Assembly: GCA_030737875.1 (NCBI GenBank)
Contig: CM060922.1
Location: forward strand, 756,225,603 to 756,289,602
Direction: 5' to 3'
Source of the DNA: Allium sativum
Lineage: Eukaryota; Streptophyta; Magnoliopsida; Asparagales; Amaryllidaceae
DNA: 64,000 bases
In this document: positions 49,001 to 59,100 of the stretch, piece by piece
How the letters are laid out: every line of letters starts with the position of its first letter
How positions within the stretch are numbered: the stretch's first letter is position 1
Notes under the pieces: generated by a model
Databases searched by the model: none
Told to the model about the DNA's origin: nothing
The model's input: only the letters and a program-made list of their open reading frames with translations
Made by a program: the position numbers and the translations under genes

Positions 49001-49991
49001 CATCTATTTGTTACTTTATGTTGATGATATGTTGATAGCTTCTAAGAGTATGTCAAAAATTTCGGAGTTGAAAATGGAGCTCAGTAAGGAATTTGAGATG
49101 AAAGATTTGGGAAATGCACAAAGAATTTTGGGGATGAATATTCAGAGGGATAGAAAGCAAAGAGTTTTGAGGCTCACTCAAACTCAATACATCGAGAAAG
49201 TCCTATCTCGATTCGGTATGGAGAATGCTAAACCGGTGGCTACTCCATTAGGCTCTCAATTCAAGCTATCCAAAGATATGTGTCCCACATCGGATGAAGA
49301 CAAAAGGGATATGTGTAATATTCCTTATTCTAGTGCGGTTGGAAGCCTTATGTATGCTATGGTATGCACAAGGCCTGATTTAGCTCATGCAGTTGGTGTT
49401 GTCAGTCGATATATGTCTAACCCAGGTAAAGAGCATTGGCAAGCAGTGAAGTGGATACTCAGATATCTTCGTGGCACTTCTTCAGTTGGCTTGTTATATG
49501 GTGGAGTAGATGGAGACATCTCTCTTAGAGGATACTGTGATTCAGATTATGCTGGGGATAGAGATGGACGGAAGTCGGTGTCGGGCTATGTTTTTACACT
49601 TGGCATAGGCCCGATTTCGTGGAGATCAAAGTTGCAGTCAATCGTAGCTTTGTCGACTACCGAAGCAGAGTTAATGTCGATTATGGAAGCAACAAAGGAA
49701 GGATTGTACTTACTTCAGTTGTTGGATGATCTTTCAATGGAGCAGCGGACAGTGGAGCTATTTTCAGATAGTCAGAGTGGGATTCATCTTGTTGAGAATC
49801 ATGCTTATAGTTCACGGACGAAGCACATTGATGTTAGAGGCTTCTTTCTTATGCTTGAGGAAGAACGAAGCAAGATCAAATTATTGAAGGTGGGTACTTC
49901 AGATAATCCTTCAGATATGATGACCAAGTCACTTCCAAAGGACAAGTTTGAGCATTGCTCAAACTTGATCAGTTTGCTTCCTGTTACTTGA
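46002..49991 (+). CDS. gag-pol: Gag-pol polyprotein of the young copia element
   Basis: 1329 codons from the first ATG (46002), 31 bp after the primer site. Gag UBN2-type region at about residues 20-190, CCHC knuckle at 241-254 (C-x2-C-x4-H-x4-C) after a basic RS-rich stretch, protease D-S-G at 300-302, integrase zinc region from about 428, integrase catalytic acidic residues near 493, 555 and 592, reverse transcriptase with YVDD near 1007, RNase H with the DSDYAG block near 1180, and a C-terminal DMMTKSLP block near 1305. No stop or shift. A single polyprotein is processed by its protease into particle protein and enzymes that copy and integrate the element. All expected catalytic residues that I can locate are present, in line with recent activity. 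Confidence 0.95.
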   Translation: MSNSAKNNGGRSATNYGVARFDGKGDFGTWKMKMEAVLKKERTFKVVSDPEKLKKLPPEELEELEEDALTTIQLSLSDEVLREFSHVKTAKELWDALQRKFYDKSLTNRIILQQQLYSFKMRPGTDVFAHIDALNTLVMNLRAADVKIEDEAQAVILLCSLPAEYNTFVNSMIYGRSSICLEDVKTNLHNEMLRGKLASMSMENDSESFVAQRGRSQSRPKYGGDRAKSRSQSRGARKGVCHYCRKPGHYIANCPKLENKNKAVPQKASASTAETSDSDNDPGIFTASASPMKSTMWIIDSGASYHMTPDRHVFSTYRQFDGGEVLMGNNAACRMIGIGTVKIRMFDGVVRTLCDVRHVPDLRRSLISIGALCNFGLKCVIEKDSLKITNGSLIVMKGVKAGNMYLLKGTTAVVESASVIDSVDSDSTRLWHFRMGHIGERSLEVLRKRGLIDGVHHSKLDFCEGCVLGKQTKVSFGIAEHKSKDVLEYVHTDVWGPAPCLSYGGARYFVSFVDDFSRKVWVYFMKSKDETFDRFQSWKSLVEKQSGKKVKVLRSDNGGEFTSQKFIKFCESEGIKRHYTTPGDPQSNGVAERMNRTLLERTRCLRLTAGLNKRFWAEALSTAVFLINRTPSTAIDMKIPEEVWKGGPVSYSFLRVFGCPAYVHESKGKLDPRSRKCIFLGYKKGIKGYRMWCPTTQKIVTSRHVTFDEKAMLKVEPSSSVNDDVERTNSEYQTQGRSSYFHTSKNGDSDDTVVDREEIEDQSQGGAQIQTRLTREKKRPTWLDDFVGLSIEDIDFDDMAAYALSIFHDEPRDYKDAISSVDSSSWLVAMEEEIESLHKNHTWDLVPLPSGKRAIGCKWIYKVKDGGNGDLRYKARLVAKGYVQKNDVEFHDIFSPVVRHTSIRILLALVAHFDMELEQLDVKTAFLHGDLEEDIYLQQPEGFIDSSRPGHVCKLNKSLYGLKQSPRQWYKKFDKFMISHGYSRSFKDQCVYFKNCNDDIIYLLLYVDDMLIASKSMSKISELKMELSKEFEMKDLGNAQRILGMNIQRDRKQRVLRLTQTQYIEKVLSRFGMENAKPVATPLGSQFKLSKDMCPTSDEDKRDMCNIPYSSAVGSLMYAMVCTRPDLAHAVGVVSRYMSNPGKEHWQAVKWILRYLRGTSSVGLLYGGVDGDISLRGYCDSDYAGDRDGRKSVSGYVFTLGIGPISWRSKLQSIVALSTTEAELMSIMEATKEGLYLLQLLDDLSMEQRTVELFSDSQSGIHLVENHAYSSRTKHIDVRGFFLMLEEERSKIKLLKVGTSDNPSDMMTKSLPKDKFEHCSNLISLLPVT

Positions 49992-50067
49992 GCGCCATGG
50001 GGCGCTGGGCCCAACAACTTCTATGTTGATTGTTGAAGATGAGTTAATGAAGAAAGATTGCCATATT

Positions 50068-50082
50068 TGAATCAAGGTGGAG
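50068..50082 (+). promoter_or_regulatory. Polypurine tract
   Basis: A GAATCAAGGTGGAG-type purine-rich stretch immediately before the 3' LTR. It is interrupted by pyrimidines, which is common in this copia group. Confidence 0.65.
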
Positions 50083-50648
50083 TGTTGAAATTAATGATTC
50101 AAATATTAGTGGAGAAGGAAAGAAATTGATTGATTGTCAATCAATTAATTGGCTTGTTTATGGAAAGGGATAAGAGGAAGTTTTTTTTGGAAGAAAAATA
50201 ATTAATAGGCCAATCAATCAATTGATGAAGAAAGGGAAAGAGATTGAGAACATAATTATGCCATCCATTTATGCTCCAATCAAATAAAGGAAGATATTTA
50301 TTTTTCTTCATGTCCTAGAAACTTCTATTCTTTATCTCCAAGAAATCCCTATATAATTAGGGGTCATGTTATTGTATGAAAAAAAAAAAAAAGTAATCCA
50401 CCATTAGTCTTCTCTCTGTTGTAATCTGTTGTACTCATTTCTTCACTGAGAAATAAAGGTTGTTGGGTCTCCGTGGACGTAGGCAAAGCCGAACCACGTT
50501 AAAAATTGGTGTGCTCTTTCCTCTATTTTTGTTCTCTCTATAAATTTGTGCCACTTGTTTTTATTTTTGGCGTTGTTGAAATTGTTGACAGACTAGATCG
50601 TTGGGTTAATTCGTATTCCGCTGCCCAAATCTCTGATTTTGCACTACA
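50083..50648 (+). repeat. 3' LTR (566 bp)
   Basis: Identical to 45391-45956 on direct reading; followed by target duplication GTTTG. Confidence 0.95.
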
Positions 50649-50653
50649 GTTTG

Positions 50654-51070
50654 TGTAAAGCCAAACCTAAGGACATGTGCAATTTTTTGAAGCTCATAAG
50701 AGTATGCCAAGTTGATTTGTCTTTTATCATCCAAAACTCCAAATAGCAGCTAACTGTGTACTTTTTCATTTCATCTTTCTCGGTATCATATTTCTTTTGC
50801 ACCATATCTCCTTCGATGATTCTTCATAGCTGTATAGTCAAACATATCATCGTTCAAGCCATTAAAGATATAATTCATGCAGAAATAGTTATGTTTCAGT
50901 GAGCTCTGCAATGCCTTCTTTTAATCGTTTGTTGTTTGATCTACTGAAAGTTCAGTCCGCATTGGGTACAATCGTCACCTTCTTGACAATATGGAAAAGC
51001 TACATTTTATCTCCACCATCTGAAATGAAGCCCCTAAAATTTGATCGATTTATTCATGTCGTAGTTAGCA
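50654..51070 (-). pseudogene. Ancient copia gag relic, N-terminal and middle piece
   Basis: The minus strand shows, with many stops, a decayed Gag: an F-x-x-W-R start near 51045, a block aligning with the Gag core near 50860, a KKYDTEKDEMKKYTV segment near 50790 and a KLHMSLGLALHKH segment near 50680. It continues in 45390-45312 once the young copia is removed. Oldest retroelement in the window by nesting. Confidence 0.7.
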
Positions 51071-51116
51071 AAGTTGTCGGTGATCGAAGACAGTATATTT
51101 TAAAATTATTATACAT

Positions 51117-51234
51117 CTCGTGGATCTAAAATTGACTTTGTGATTGAGTTGCGGACTAGATCGCTTTCTTAGAATCTTGCAGATCTAAAGTTGACTTTGT
51201 GATCGAGTTGCAGACTAGATCGCTTTCTTAGAGT
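51117..51234. repeat. Two tandem 59-bp units
   Basis: Units 51117-51175 and 51176-51234 share AGATCGCTTTCTTAGA ends and differ at about eight positions. No coding content. Confidence 0.9.
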
Positions 51235-51819
51235 GTAATGCCAAAAATGTGCATGACAATCAAACGTGTGACATCGTCTTGACCAAAGGAAAAAAACTTA
51301 TCATATTAACAATCTCTTACATAAAGACCGTTAATTAGCCACAAAAAAATTATTGCTTGGATGAAAATAGATGAGGAAGAATATATAAGAGAAACAGATT
51401 TTGAAGTTATTTATTATAAACACGTCAATTCATATTGAGATAGATTAGAGAGTAGAATGTGGATCATGTCATAAGGAAATATCAGATATGGAATTAAGTG
51501 GTCAGAACGATTTTAAAATACTCTACTGAAAACAAAGAGCTTTACACCACATCAGTCATGTCTAGCCTAGGCCAGGTCAAGTCGAGTCGGTTGACCGACA
51601 TGCGAATGTGATGTGATCTTCATGATCTTCTTCTTTCGAAATAAGAAAAAATATCAATTGCGCAAATGACTCATTATTACTATTGAGAATCCTATATTTA
51701 AATAGTATATCTTTATAGAGTGTATGCTTGTACTCTTCTCAATATTTTTAACAACTCACTTAAAAATAATTCTTTTTCAATAATTCCTTTTATAACTGTA
51801 TTTAAAAGATGGAAAACTA
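51235..51819. other. Unassigned AT-rich sequence
   Basis: No ORF, repeat or RNA gene that I can support. Confidence 0.4.
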
Positions 51820-52135
51820 AGGTGATGTTTGATTTATTTATTTTTCGTTTTTCATTTTTCGTTTTTAACATTAGCTACATAAAAAAGGGAGAGTAAACGG
51901 AGGACGAAGGGGATGAAAGGAACATGAAGGGGACAACGGAAAGGTTGGAGCACGACAGAAGTATGAATTGTATGTCGTTTATTCGTTGTTTCGAAAACAT
52001 GAAGTAGAAAAAATTTGTTTTCCGTTTTATGTGTTAGCTTCATCTTTTAAAACGGTCATTTTTCATGATTTATGTACGTTATTTTCAATTTTGTTCTGGT
52101 GAAAATTGAAAACTAAAAAGGATGAATCGAACACA
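51820..52135. repeat. MITE-like element, first of two adjacent
   Basis: About 316 bp. Starts GGTGATGTTTGATTTATT and ends with a partly inverted GGATGAATCGAACACAT. Shares AAATTGAAAACTAAAAA near its right end with the other three copies. Strongly purine/pyrimidine asymmetric core. The next copy starts directly after it. Confidence 0.4.
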
Positions 52136-52136
52136 T

Positions 52137-52446
52137 AAGGTCGTGTCATGAGTTTTCTGTTTTGAGTTTTCAACAATAGCTAGAGAATATGAAAAATGTG
52201 GAGGAACAATATCGATGAAAAAGATGTAAGAAAGATGGAGGGGACCGCAGAGGAAATAAATCAATAAAATATGATAATTTGTATTATGTGCTTCTTTAAT
52301 TTGTCAAAACATTGGGAAAAAAAAAAAAAAATCTATTTTGTATGTTAACTTTGTTTTCTAAAATAATTGTATTTTACAATATATATGGGTTGTCCATATT
52401 TTTACATGGACGAAAATTGAAAACTAAAAAGTCTATACCAAACCCA
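52137..52446. repeat. MITE-like element, second of two adjacent
   Basis: Shares the internal GGAGG(A/G)... purine block and the AAAATTGAAAACTAAAAAG right-end block with the element next to it. Ends near ACCAAACCCA, similar to the termini of the family. Edges approximate. Confidence 0.35.
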
Positions 52447-52928
52447 TGTACGTTGCACGTTGTGATTGGGCTTGTACTCAAAACATTTGAGTTTATATGA
52501 TGCACTCAGATTTTAAGATAATGATGGGATTAGAGACTTATTTAATCTGCACATTGCCAACAAATTAAGTGATATAAATGATGTCGCAAGAAAAGCAGTT
52601 CGAAAAAAGTATAGTTTTCTCATGCATGATAATATTGCAATGAGTAACGTAAAACACACATCTGCTGCTTTATAAATAAAAAAACAAAATATAGAATAAC
52701 TGCTATTATTCACTGCAATGCAGTTTACTCTTGTCATTCTCCACTTAACTCTCATTTTCAGTTGTTATTAAGTTCGACCTCCCTCAGCAGAAAATGGACA
52801 GATTATTCTGAAATATCATAATTTTGATCGAATGTGAAGTAATCATGCTCAGAAACCCCAAACTTGTCGAATGTATTTTGCAGGCCACAAAAGTGGTCAA
52901 TGTGATTATCATACCTGTACTACAGGGG

Positions 52929-52984
<56 letters not shown>

Positions 52985-53852
52985 TGGCACCGAGGTTTGA
53001 TTTAGAATCAATATTTCTTGCTCCAAAAATCATATAGACGACCGTTGAAAATCCACAATGTAAATCACATTACACCTTGAACCATCATCGCACGCTGTCT
53101 TGTCCAGCATCAACTGCTTGTTTCTGGAGACAAACCGTATTTTCTATGACTAAAATCGTCTAGTCTAGATTTTGAAATATATAATTTAGACTTGGGCAAA
53201 AACCAACTAATTTTCTATGACTAAAATCGTCGGGTTGAGTCTACCACTCCCAACGTAACTAATGAAAAAGGCGTACACTGAATTTTGTTTTCGACGATTC
53301 CTCCATTTAGCTATTTTTGGAGTATCAGTAACAATCTTTTAGAAAAAAGCGACCAGGAAAACTAAAGGAAAGGTATTTTGGTAAACTAATTTTTATGTTA
53401 AGTGTGCTCCATAGCAATTTTAAATATAAATGGAATGATGTTAAAATTGACAATCTCTTAACCAAAATATGAAGCGCGAATAACAATGTTTTTTCAACAT
53501 CAATAATTAATTCAACTATCAAACCAAACACAATATAATTCGTATCAAGTTATTTAATATATTCATTCTATAACTAACTGCTTTAAATTATTCCTTAAAC
53601 AAGAAACTCATATTAAGCCTCAATTCCAAATCATTACTTAAGCACTAACCAGCATTAGATATTTAACGTGATTTTTATTAAATGATTATACATCAAAGAG
53701 TATAAATCCCACTCACTAAATATCATAAAATCCAGGGTCAAGTCAAACCCAGTTTCAAGCGCTCCTTTAATTTTTGAAATTCAATTCCAAACTTCATCAA
53801 AACATGAACTTGATGAATTTGTAGACAATCAATTAACATGAATTCAAATATC
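52447..53852. other. Unassigned AT-rich sequence with a (TA)n run
   Basis: A TA microsatellite lies at 52929-52982. Two copies of TTTCTATGACTAAAATCGTC occur at 53139 and 53213. I see no gene. Confidence 0.4.
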
Positions 53853-54163
53853 AAGGGTGCGTTTAGTTTATTTTATGTTTTCAGTTTTAAGTTTCAAAAT
53901 TAAATACTAAAGATGCGTAAAGTTAAGAAATGACGTCGGGGATAGAGGAGACGAGGAAGGGGATGGAGGAATAGTGGACGGATTAATTGACTATCGTTCT
54001 TTTGTCATTTCTTAAAACACAAAAATAATAAAATTTTGTTTTTGGTTTTATTTGTTAACGTCGTTTTCTAAAACGGTTGTTTTCCATAATTTATGTGTGT
54101 CTTTCACGTTTTTGTATATGTGAAAAACCAAACTTAAAAAGGGTATATAGCGAACGCACCCTT
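53853..54163. repeat. MITE with AAGGGTGCGTTT termini
   Basis: 311 bp. Starts AAGGGTGCGTTTAG and ends CGAACGCACCCTT, a perfect 11-base inverted terminus with a similar extension. Termini are of the hAT MITE type. I could not find an 8-bp duplication. Confidence 0.6.
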
Positions 54164-54394
54164 AACTTGGAGTATTCAGAGAAAAGATAACACTACAAAA
54201 AATCATTTGGATAGATATGAAAACTCAAAGAAAGAAATTCTTTGGCCTTTGATTAAAGATACATTAATAACCAAAAATTTCTATTTCTAACTTACGATGC
54301 TAGAGACATAAAATTATTTTCTAACCGATCGGGATAGATTTGGATTTATGGTAAGCTAAATTTCAATGTTAGCCAGTACATAAATTGTTAAATT

Positions 54395-54573
54395 GTGGTG
54401 CTAAGGGCACCGCAGTTTGTGTTTTAGGCTACCACAACCACCGTCGAACGGCTCTTTTTTTCCTTTTTTTCCTTTTGTTTTGGCCATCTTTGACGGTCAA
54501 ACGTCGACCGATCGCCGTTTAGGTGGCAGGCTGTGGTAGCCCGAAGCACTTTTTGCGGTGTCTTTACCACCGC
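54395..54573. repeat. MITE with about 45-bp inverted repeats (Mutator-like)
   Basis: The left 54397-54442 and right 54523-54573 arms are imperfect inverted copies: both contain CACCGCA, GTG...GGCTACCACA and a GGTGG(C/T) edge. Flanks carry near-identical TTGTTAAA(T/C)T (54386-54394 and about 54576-54585), a 9-10 base duplication, which fits Mutator-type MITEs. Confidence 0.65.
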
Positions 54574-54928
54574 ACTTGTTAAACTTCAGATAGTTTTTTT
54601 TTTAACTTTCATTTTTGAATCTAGTGGCAATTGTCACTAGCCTTATCATATATTCTAAGATCCTAAAATGGAATTAATAATTTTATTAATGGAATAATTA
54701 CATAATTTCCCTTAGTTAAGGCACGTGTTCACCCTTAAACTTCTCTACCTCCTCCACTAATATATTACTTACTTCTTTTAAGGTCCGTCTATTCGCTCTC
54801 CAATGTTTGCTTTTCACACCCAAATAACTTTAAAGAAATATTCTTCCATTTTTTCACTTTTCTCACACAGTTTATACCCAAATCACCCCTGTTTTTTCAT
54901 CAACGAAAAATTGTACTCATGATTTTGC

Positions 54929-55480
54929 TCTTTATTTTTGTATGCACCCTAAAACATACATGGTTTAATGTATATCAATGCTGGGGGGAGCGTGCTTTTA
55001 AAAATATCAAGGCACTACGGTGGCGTGGGTTAAATAGTTTACGCGCATGGGTGTGGCATGGATACTATATTTTCCTCGGGTGATGATAGCATGTCAACAC
55101 CTTTCCATGTTTGATATTGGCGTTGATTTAATTTTTTCACGAACACCCCAGGTTGTGTTAATTTCCCTACTATTGTGCTCTCTGTTTTTTACAACCTCTG
55201 AAAACTACGTGATTTAAATTATTTATACGCTGGAGTGCAGCATTCTCTTTGAACTTCAACTCCACAATACGACGTTGTTTAACATTATTTCATGCTAGGT
55301 GTTGGCGTCGTTTAACATCATACCACGCTAAAATTTTGCGTTGATATTATTTTTTCAACGCACTCCCCAGGTTGCGTTGATTTCCCTAACATCTTAGTCA
55401 ATGTCTTTTTTTTTTTTTTTTTTTTTTGCCATGCTTGAAAACTACGTGGTTTAGTTTATTTCAATGGCACCAATGTAATC
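54929..55480. repeat. Degenerate repeat unit of about 240 bp, two to three copies
   Basis: Two copies (55119-55240 and 55334-55480) share GCGTTGAT...TTTTTTCA, CCCCAGGTTG(T/C)GTT and GAAAACTACGTG(A/G)TTTA. A weaker third copy lies near 54929-54985 (CATACATGGTTTA...). A long T run lies at 55408-55429. Non-coding. Confidence 0.55.
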
Positions 55481-55580
55481 TAAAAAAACAAAGTATTTAC
55501 GACACAATATTTTCCTCACTTTCTAGTACATAATAAACTAGGTTTTAAGCAATTTCAAGTGGCAATGACAATATGGTTAA

Positions 55581-55882
55581 TGACAGAAAACCGACCTGGT
55601 CTTTCCTATTTTACATCAGGCTGGATATTTAATGCAGAAGCATAAAGGAATGTACACGGACCCATGACATTATATTTTCGTATTGGGCTTCATATATCAA
55701 TATTTTGTGGCCCATACGTTATTCTAGGCATATTGTACAACTGACATTATAACGTTATAATTTCAAAAACAGATGAATGTTGTAAGATCTGTTATATAAG
55801 CAGCCGCAATCACACATGTTCTCTGTACAAAATTATTATCAATAATAAAGTATTTACATTGCTTCTTATCTTAAATTCTACA
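55581..55882 (+). repeat. 5' LTR (302 bp) with TATA box
   Basis: TGACAGAAAACC...AATTCTACA. TATATAAG lies at 55793-55800, with AATAAA downstream near 55845. Confidence 0.9.
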
Positions 55883-55895
55883 TGGTATCAGAGCG
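55883..55895 (+). promoter_or_regulatory. Primer binding site
   Basis: TGGTATCAGAGCG directly at the LTR end. Confidence 0.9.
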
Positions 55896-56133
55896 GAAAT
55901 CCGAAAGGCATCATTGATCCTGATCATCTCCATCTATCCCTGTCCTGAGAGTTTTTTTTTACTCCTCAGTTAATTATCACAACTGGAGTGGTTCTCTCGG
56001 GACATAGGGACGCTGCATCCATTAGATCATTGAAAGAATCGTACCACACCCAACTAATCGTTGGCTGCGTCAATTCATTCTCCCTTGGATTTGTTGGATT
56101 CATCACGCGACTGCAGCTTAATGTTACCTTTTC

Positions 56134-59100
56134 ATGGCTAATGATAGTGAGGAGACGTCTGCTTTGTTAGGCAGCAACACCGCATCAGTATCATCTATCA
56201 TCACCAACCTGATAAAGCCAAAAAGCCAAGTCATTACAACATCACTGGATGAAGAAAACTATATATTGTCGAAATATCAAGTTGAAATTGCGCTTAAAGG
56301 GTATGGGTTATAGGATTATATAAAAGGCACATTGGTTATACCATCAATCATGACACAAGACTCAAAAGGCAAAACTACCCCAAACCCTGAATACGTGAAA
56401 TACCAGAGACAAGATAGTTTGCTATCATCCTGGATCTTATCGTCTATTAGCCCAAATCTCTTATCCCAGATCGTGGGATGTAATTCGTCATACGAAATAT
56501 GGAAAACAATAGAACAAATATTTAGCTCTCAGTCAGCAGCTCATGTAATGCAATACAGGAGGGAAATGCAGAATTTAAGAAAGGAAGACATGAGCATGAA
56601 GGAATACTTGGCCAAAATAAAAAGTTTATGCGATAAACTCAATGCGGTCGGGCATAAAATAAGCGATAGTGAGCAGATACTGTTCATTACTAGCGGATTG
56701 GATAAAGAGTATGAATCACTAGTTACGCTTATTGCCACACAACAGAACTTGCCTGACTTACAGTTTGTGAAATCCGCACTTCTCGCCCATGAAGGGAGAA
56801 TAGATCAAAGGAAAGCTATACAAGGAGAGGCCTTAGCAAACTACGCTGTAGCTAAAAACAAGCAAGTCCAAAGAAACAACTATAACAGGCAAGAACAGCA
56901 ACAGTATGGACAGTATCAGAAGGGGTATCAACCCCAGAGATCATATCAACCACAAAGGGGCCGAGGAAGAGGCTGATGGAATAGTGACAACAGAGTAAAA
57001 TGCCAAATCTGCCAAAAACTTGGGCATACGGCAAATAAATGCTATTTTATATACAACAACGATGACAAATCAACACAGCCAAACCAGAACAACACAACAC
57101 TTAGGGCTAACTTGGCTGTCGCAAATAATCAAGGCAGAAGTAATACAGATAAGAACAAAGGCCAAAGCAACAGCGACGACAACTATGTGAATTACGATAT
57201 TGATGCAGATGAATGGTATCCTAACTCAGGGGCCACACACCATGTGAATAACAGCCTGCAGAACTTAAATATTGGAAGCAAGGGGTACACAGGTATGAAA
57301 TTATTACACATGCGAAACGGCAACACTGCCCACATTACACACTTTGGTAAAGGTTCAATAATAAGAAAAAGGCAACTCATATTAAACAACTTACGTAGGG
57401 TTCCGACCATAAATAAAAACATACTCCGTGTCTCTAAATTTGCTAAGGACAATAATGTTTTCTTTGAGTTTCACCCTAATTTCTGTTTGGTCGAAGACAT
57501 TCTAGGTCGAGATATATTACTATAGGGTAATCTTCATGATGAGCTATACAAATTTGGAAATGTGAAGACTGGAAACTCTTTAAACAACGGTTTTTTTGTG
57601 TAATAATCTAGGCGCTAGAAGCAATACTTATCATAATAATGCTAGTGGCAATATTAGTAGTAGCAATAACAGCAATATAGTAGGAAATAGCACCAACAAT
57701 AATGATTGTGACAATGTAATAAAAACTTGGCATAATAAACTCGGTCACCCAAGTTTTGAAACTGTTAAAACTGTTTTGCATAATAATGGTATTTATTTTG
57801 AAAACATACCTGTGAAACAAATTTGCACACACTGCCAACTCGGCAAAAGTCACAAACATCCTTTCAGTAGCTCAGAAACCATATGCGACAAGCCCCTAGA
57901 GCTTGTTGTAGCAGATTTATGGGGTCCCGCACCGTTAAACTCATATCAAGGCCACAGGTATTATCTATCTTTTGTTGATGCTCACTCGAGGTATACATGG
58001 ATTTACATGCTCAAAAACAAATCAGAAACATGTAATACTGTAATTCAGTTCATTAATTTTGTTGAAAAACAGACTAACTGTAATGTAAAGATAATACAAA
58101 CAGACGGCGGGGGTGAGTTTAAACCACTCACAAATTTCTTTATCAAAAAAGGAATAAAACATAGACTGAGCTGCCCCCACACGTCCGAACAAAACGGTTT
58201 AGTCGAGAGAAAACACAGACATATAGTTGAGACAGGTTTAACATTGTTATCACAAAGTGGGTTACCAATGAAATATTGGAACGAAGCATTCAACACTTCC
58301 GTGTATCTAATAAACAGATTACCCACAAAAGTGTTGAACAACAAAACTCCACACGAAATGATACACAATGAGAAACTAGATTATAATATATTAGAAGCAT
58401 TCGGATGCCTGTGTTTTCCATGCTTAAGGGATTACAATAAACATAAACTAAGTATGAGATCATGCCCATGCACTTTTATAGGTTATCCCCAAAATCAAAA
58501 AGGCTACAAGTGCATGGACAAGAATGGAAGAGTATACACATCTAGACATGTCATTTTCGACGAAAATATTTTTCCACATACAGACAAACAGGCACAGGCA
58601 GAGAGGGAACATAGCACACAAAGGCAAGAATTCAAAATCACAAATGTGCCAATATTAGTTGAAGACACAGCAGACATCAGCAATCTAGGCAATGTTTCGA
58701 CACAGGCCATTTCAAATGAAGTAATTGAAACATTAACGAATGAAGAAAACAACAATACAAGTATCACACACAGCACTGATAGAAGGGATGCTGATATGGA
58801 AAGTAATGATGACAGCCACTCAATTGAAATCATACCAGAGCAGAAATCACCACCACAAAATAGGAAAACAGGACACCATATGGTCACCAGGTCAAAGAAG
58901 GGAATTTTCAAACCTAAAACATACAATGTAACATTCAATGAGGTTGAACCAGAAAACCATACACAGGCTGCCAAAGCAAAAAGATGGAGGAGAGCTATGG
59001 ACACTGAATATCAAGCATTAATAAAGAACAAGACTTGGAGCTTGGTCGAACCACCTACCCATAAAAATATCATAGGATGTAGATGGACGTATAAAATAAA

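Larger units (their letters stand above)
45391..50648 (+). mobile_element. Young, apparently intact Ty1/copia retrotransposon
   Basis: 5258 bp, flanked by GTTTG (45386-45390 and 50649-50653). The two 566-bp LTRs (45391-45956, 50083-50648) show no difference on direct reading. It has a primer site, one uninterrupted gag-pol frame and a polypurine tract. Everything needed for an autonomous element is present. Sequence features of the polymerase and RNase H suggest the Tork/Tnt1-like group, an inference. The target was an old minus-strand copia gag. Confidence 0.95.

Noticed and set aside
54192..54205. CACTACAAAAAATC motif as a CACTA end
   Set aside because: No partner terminus and no subterminal repeat array follow.
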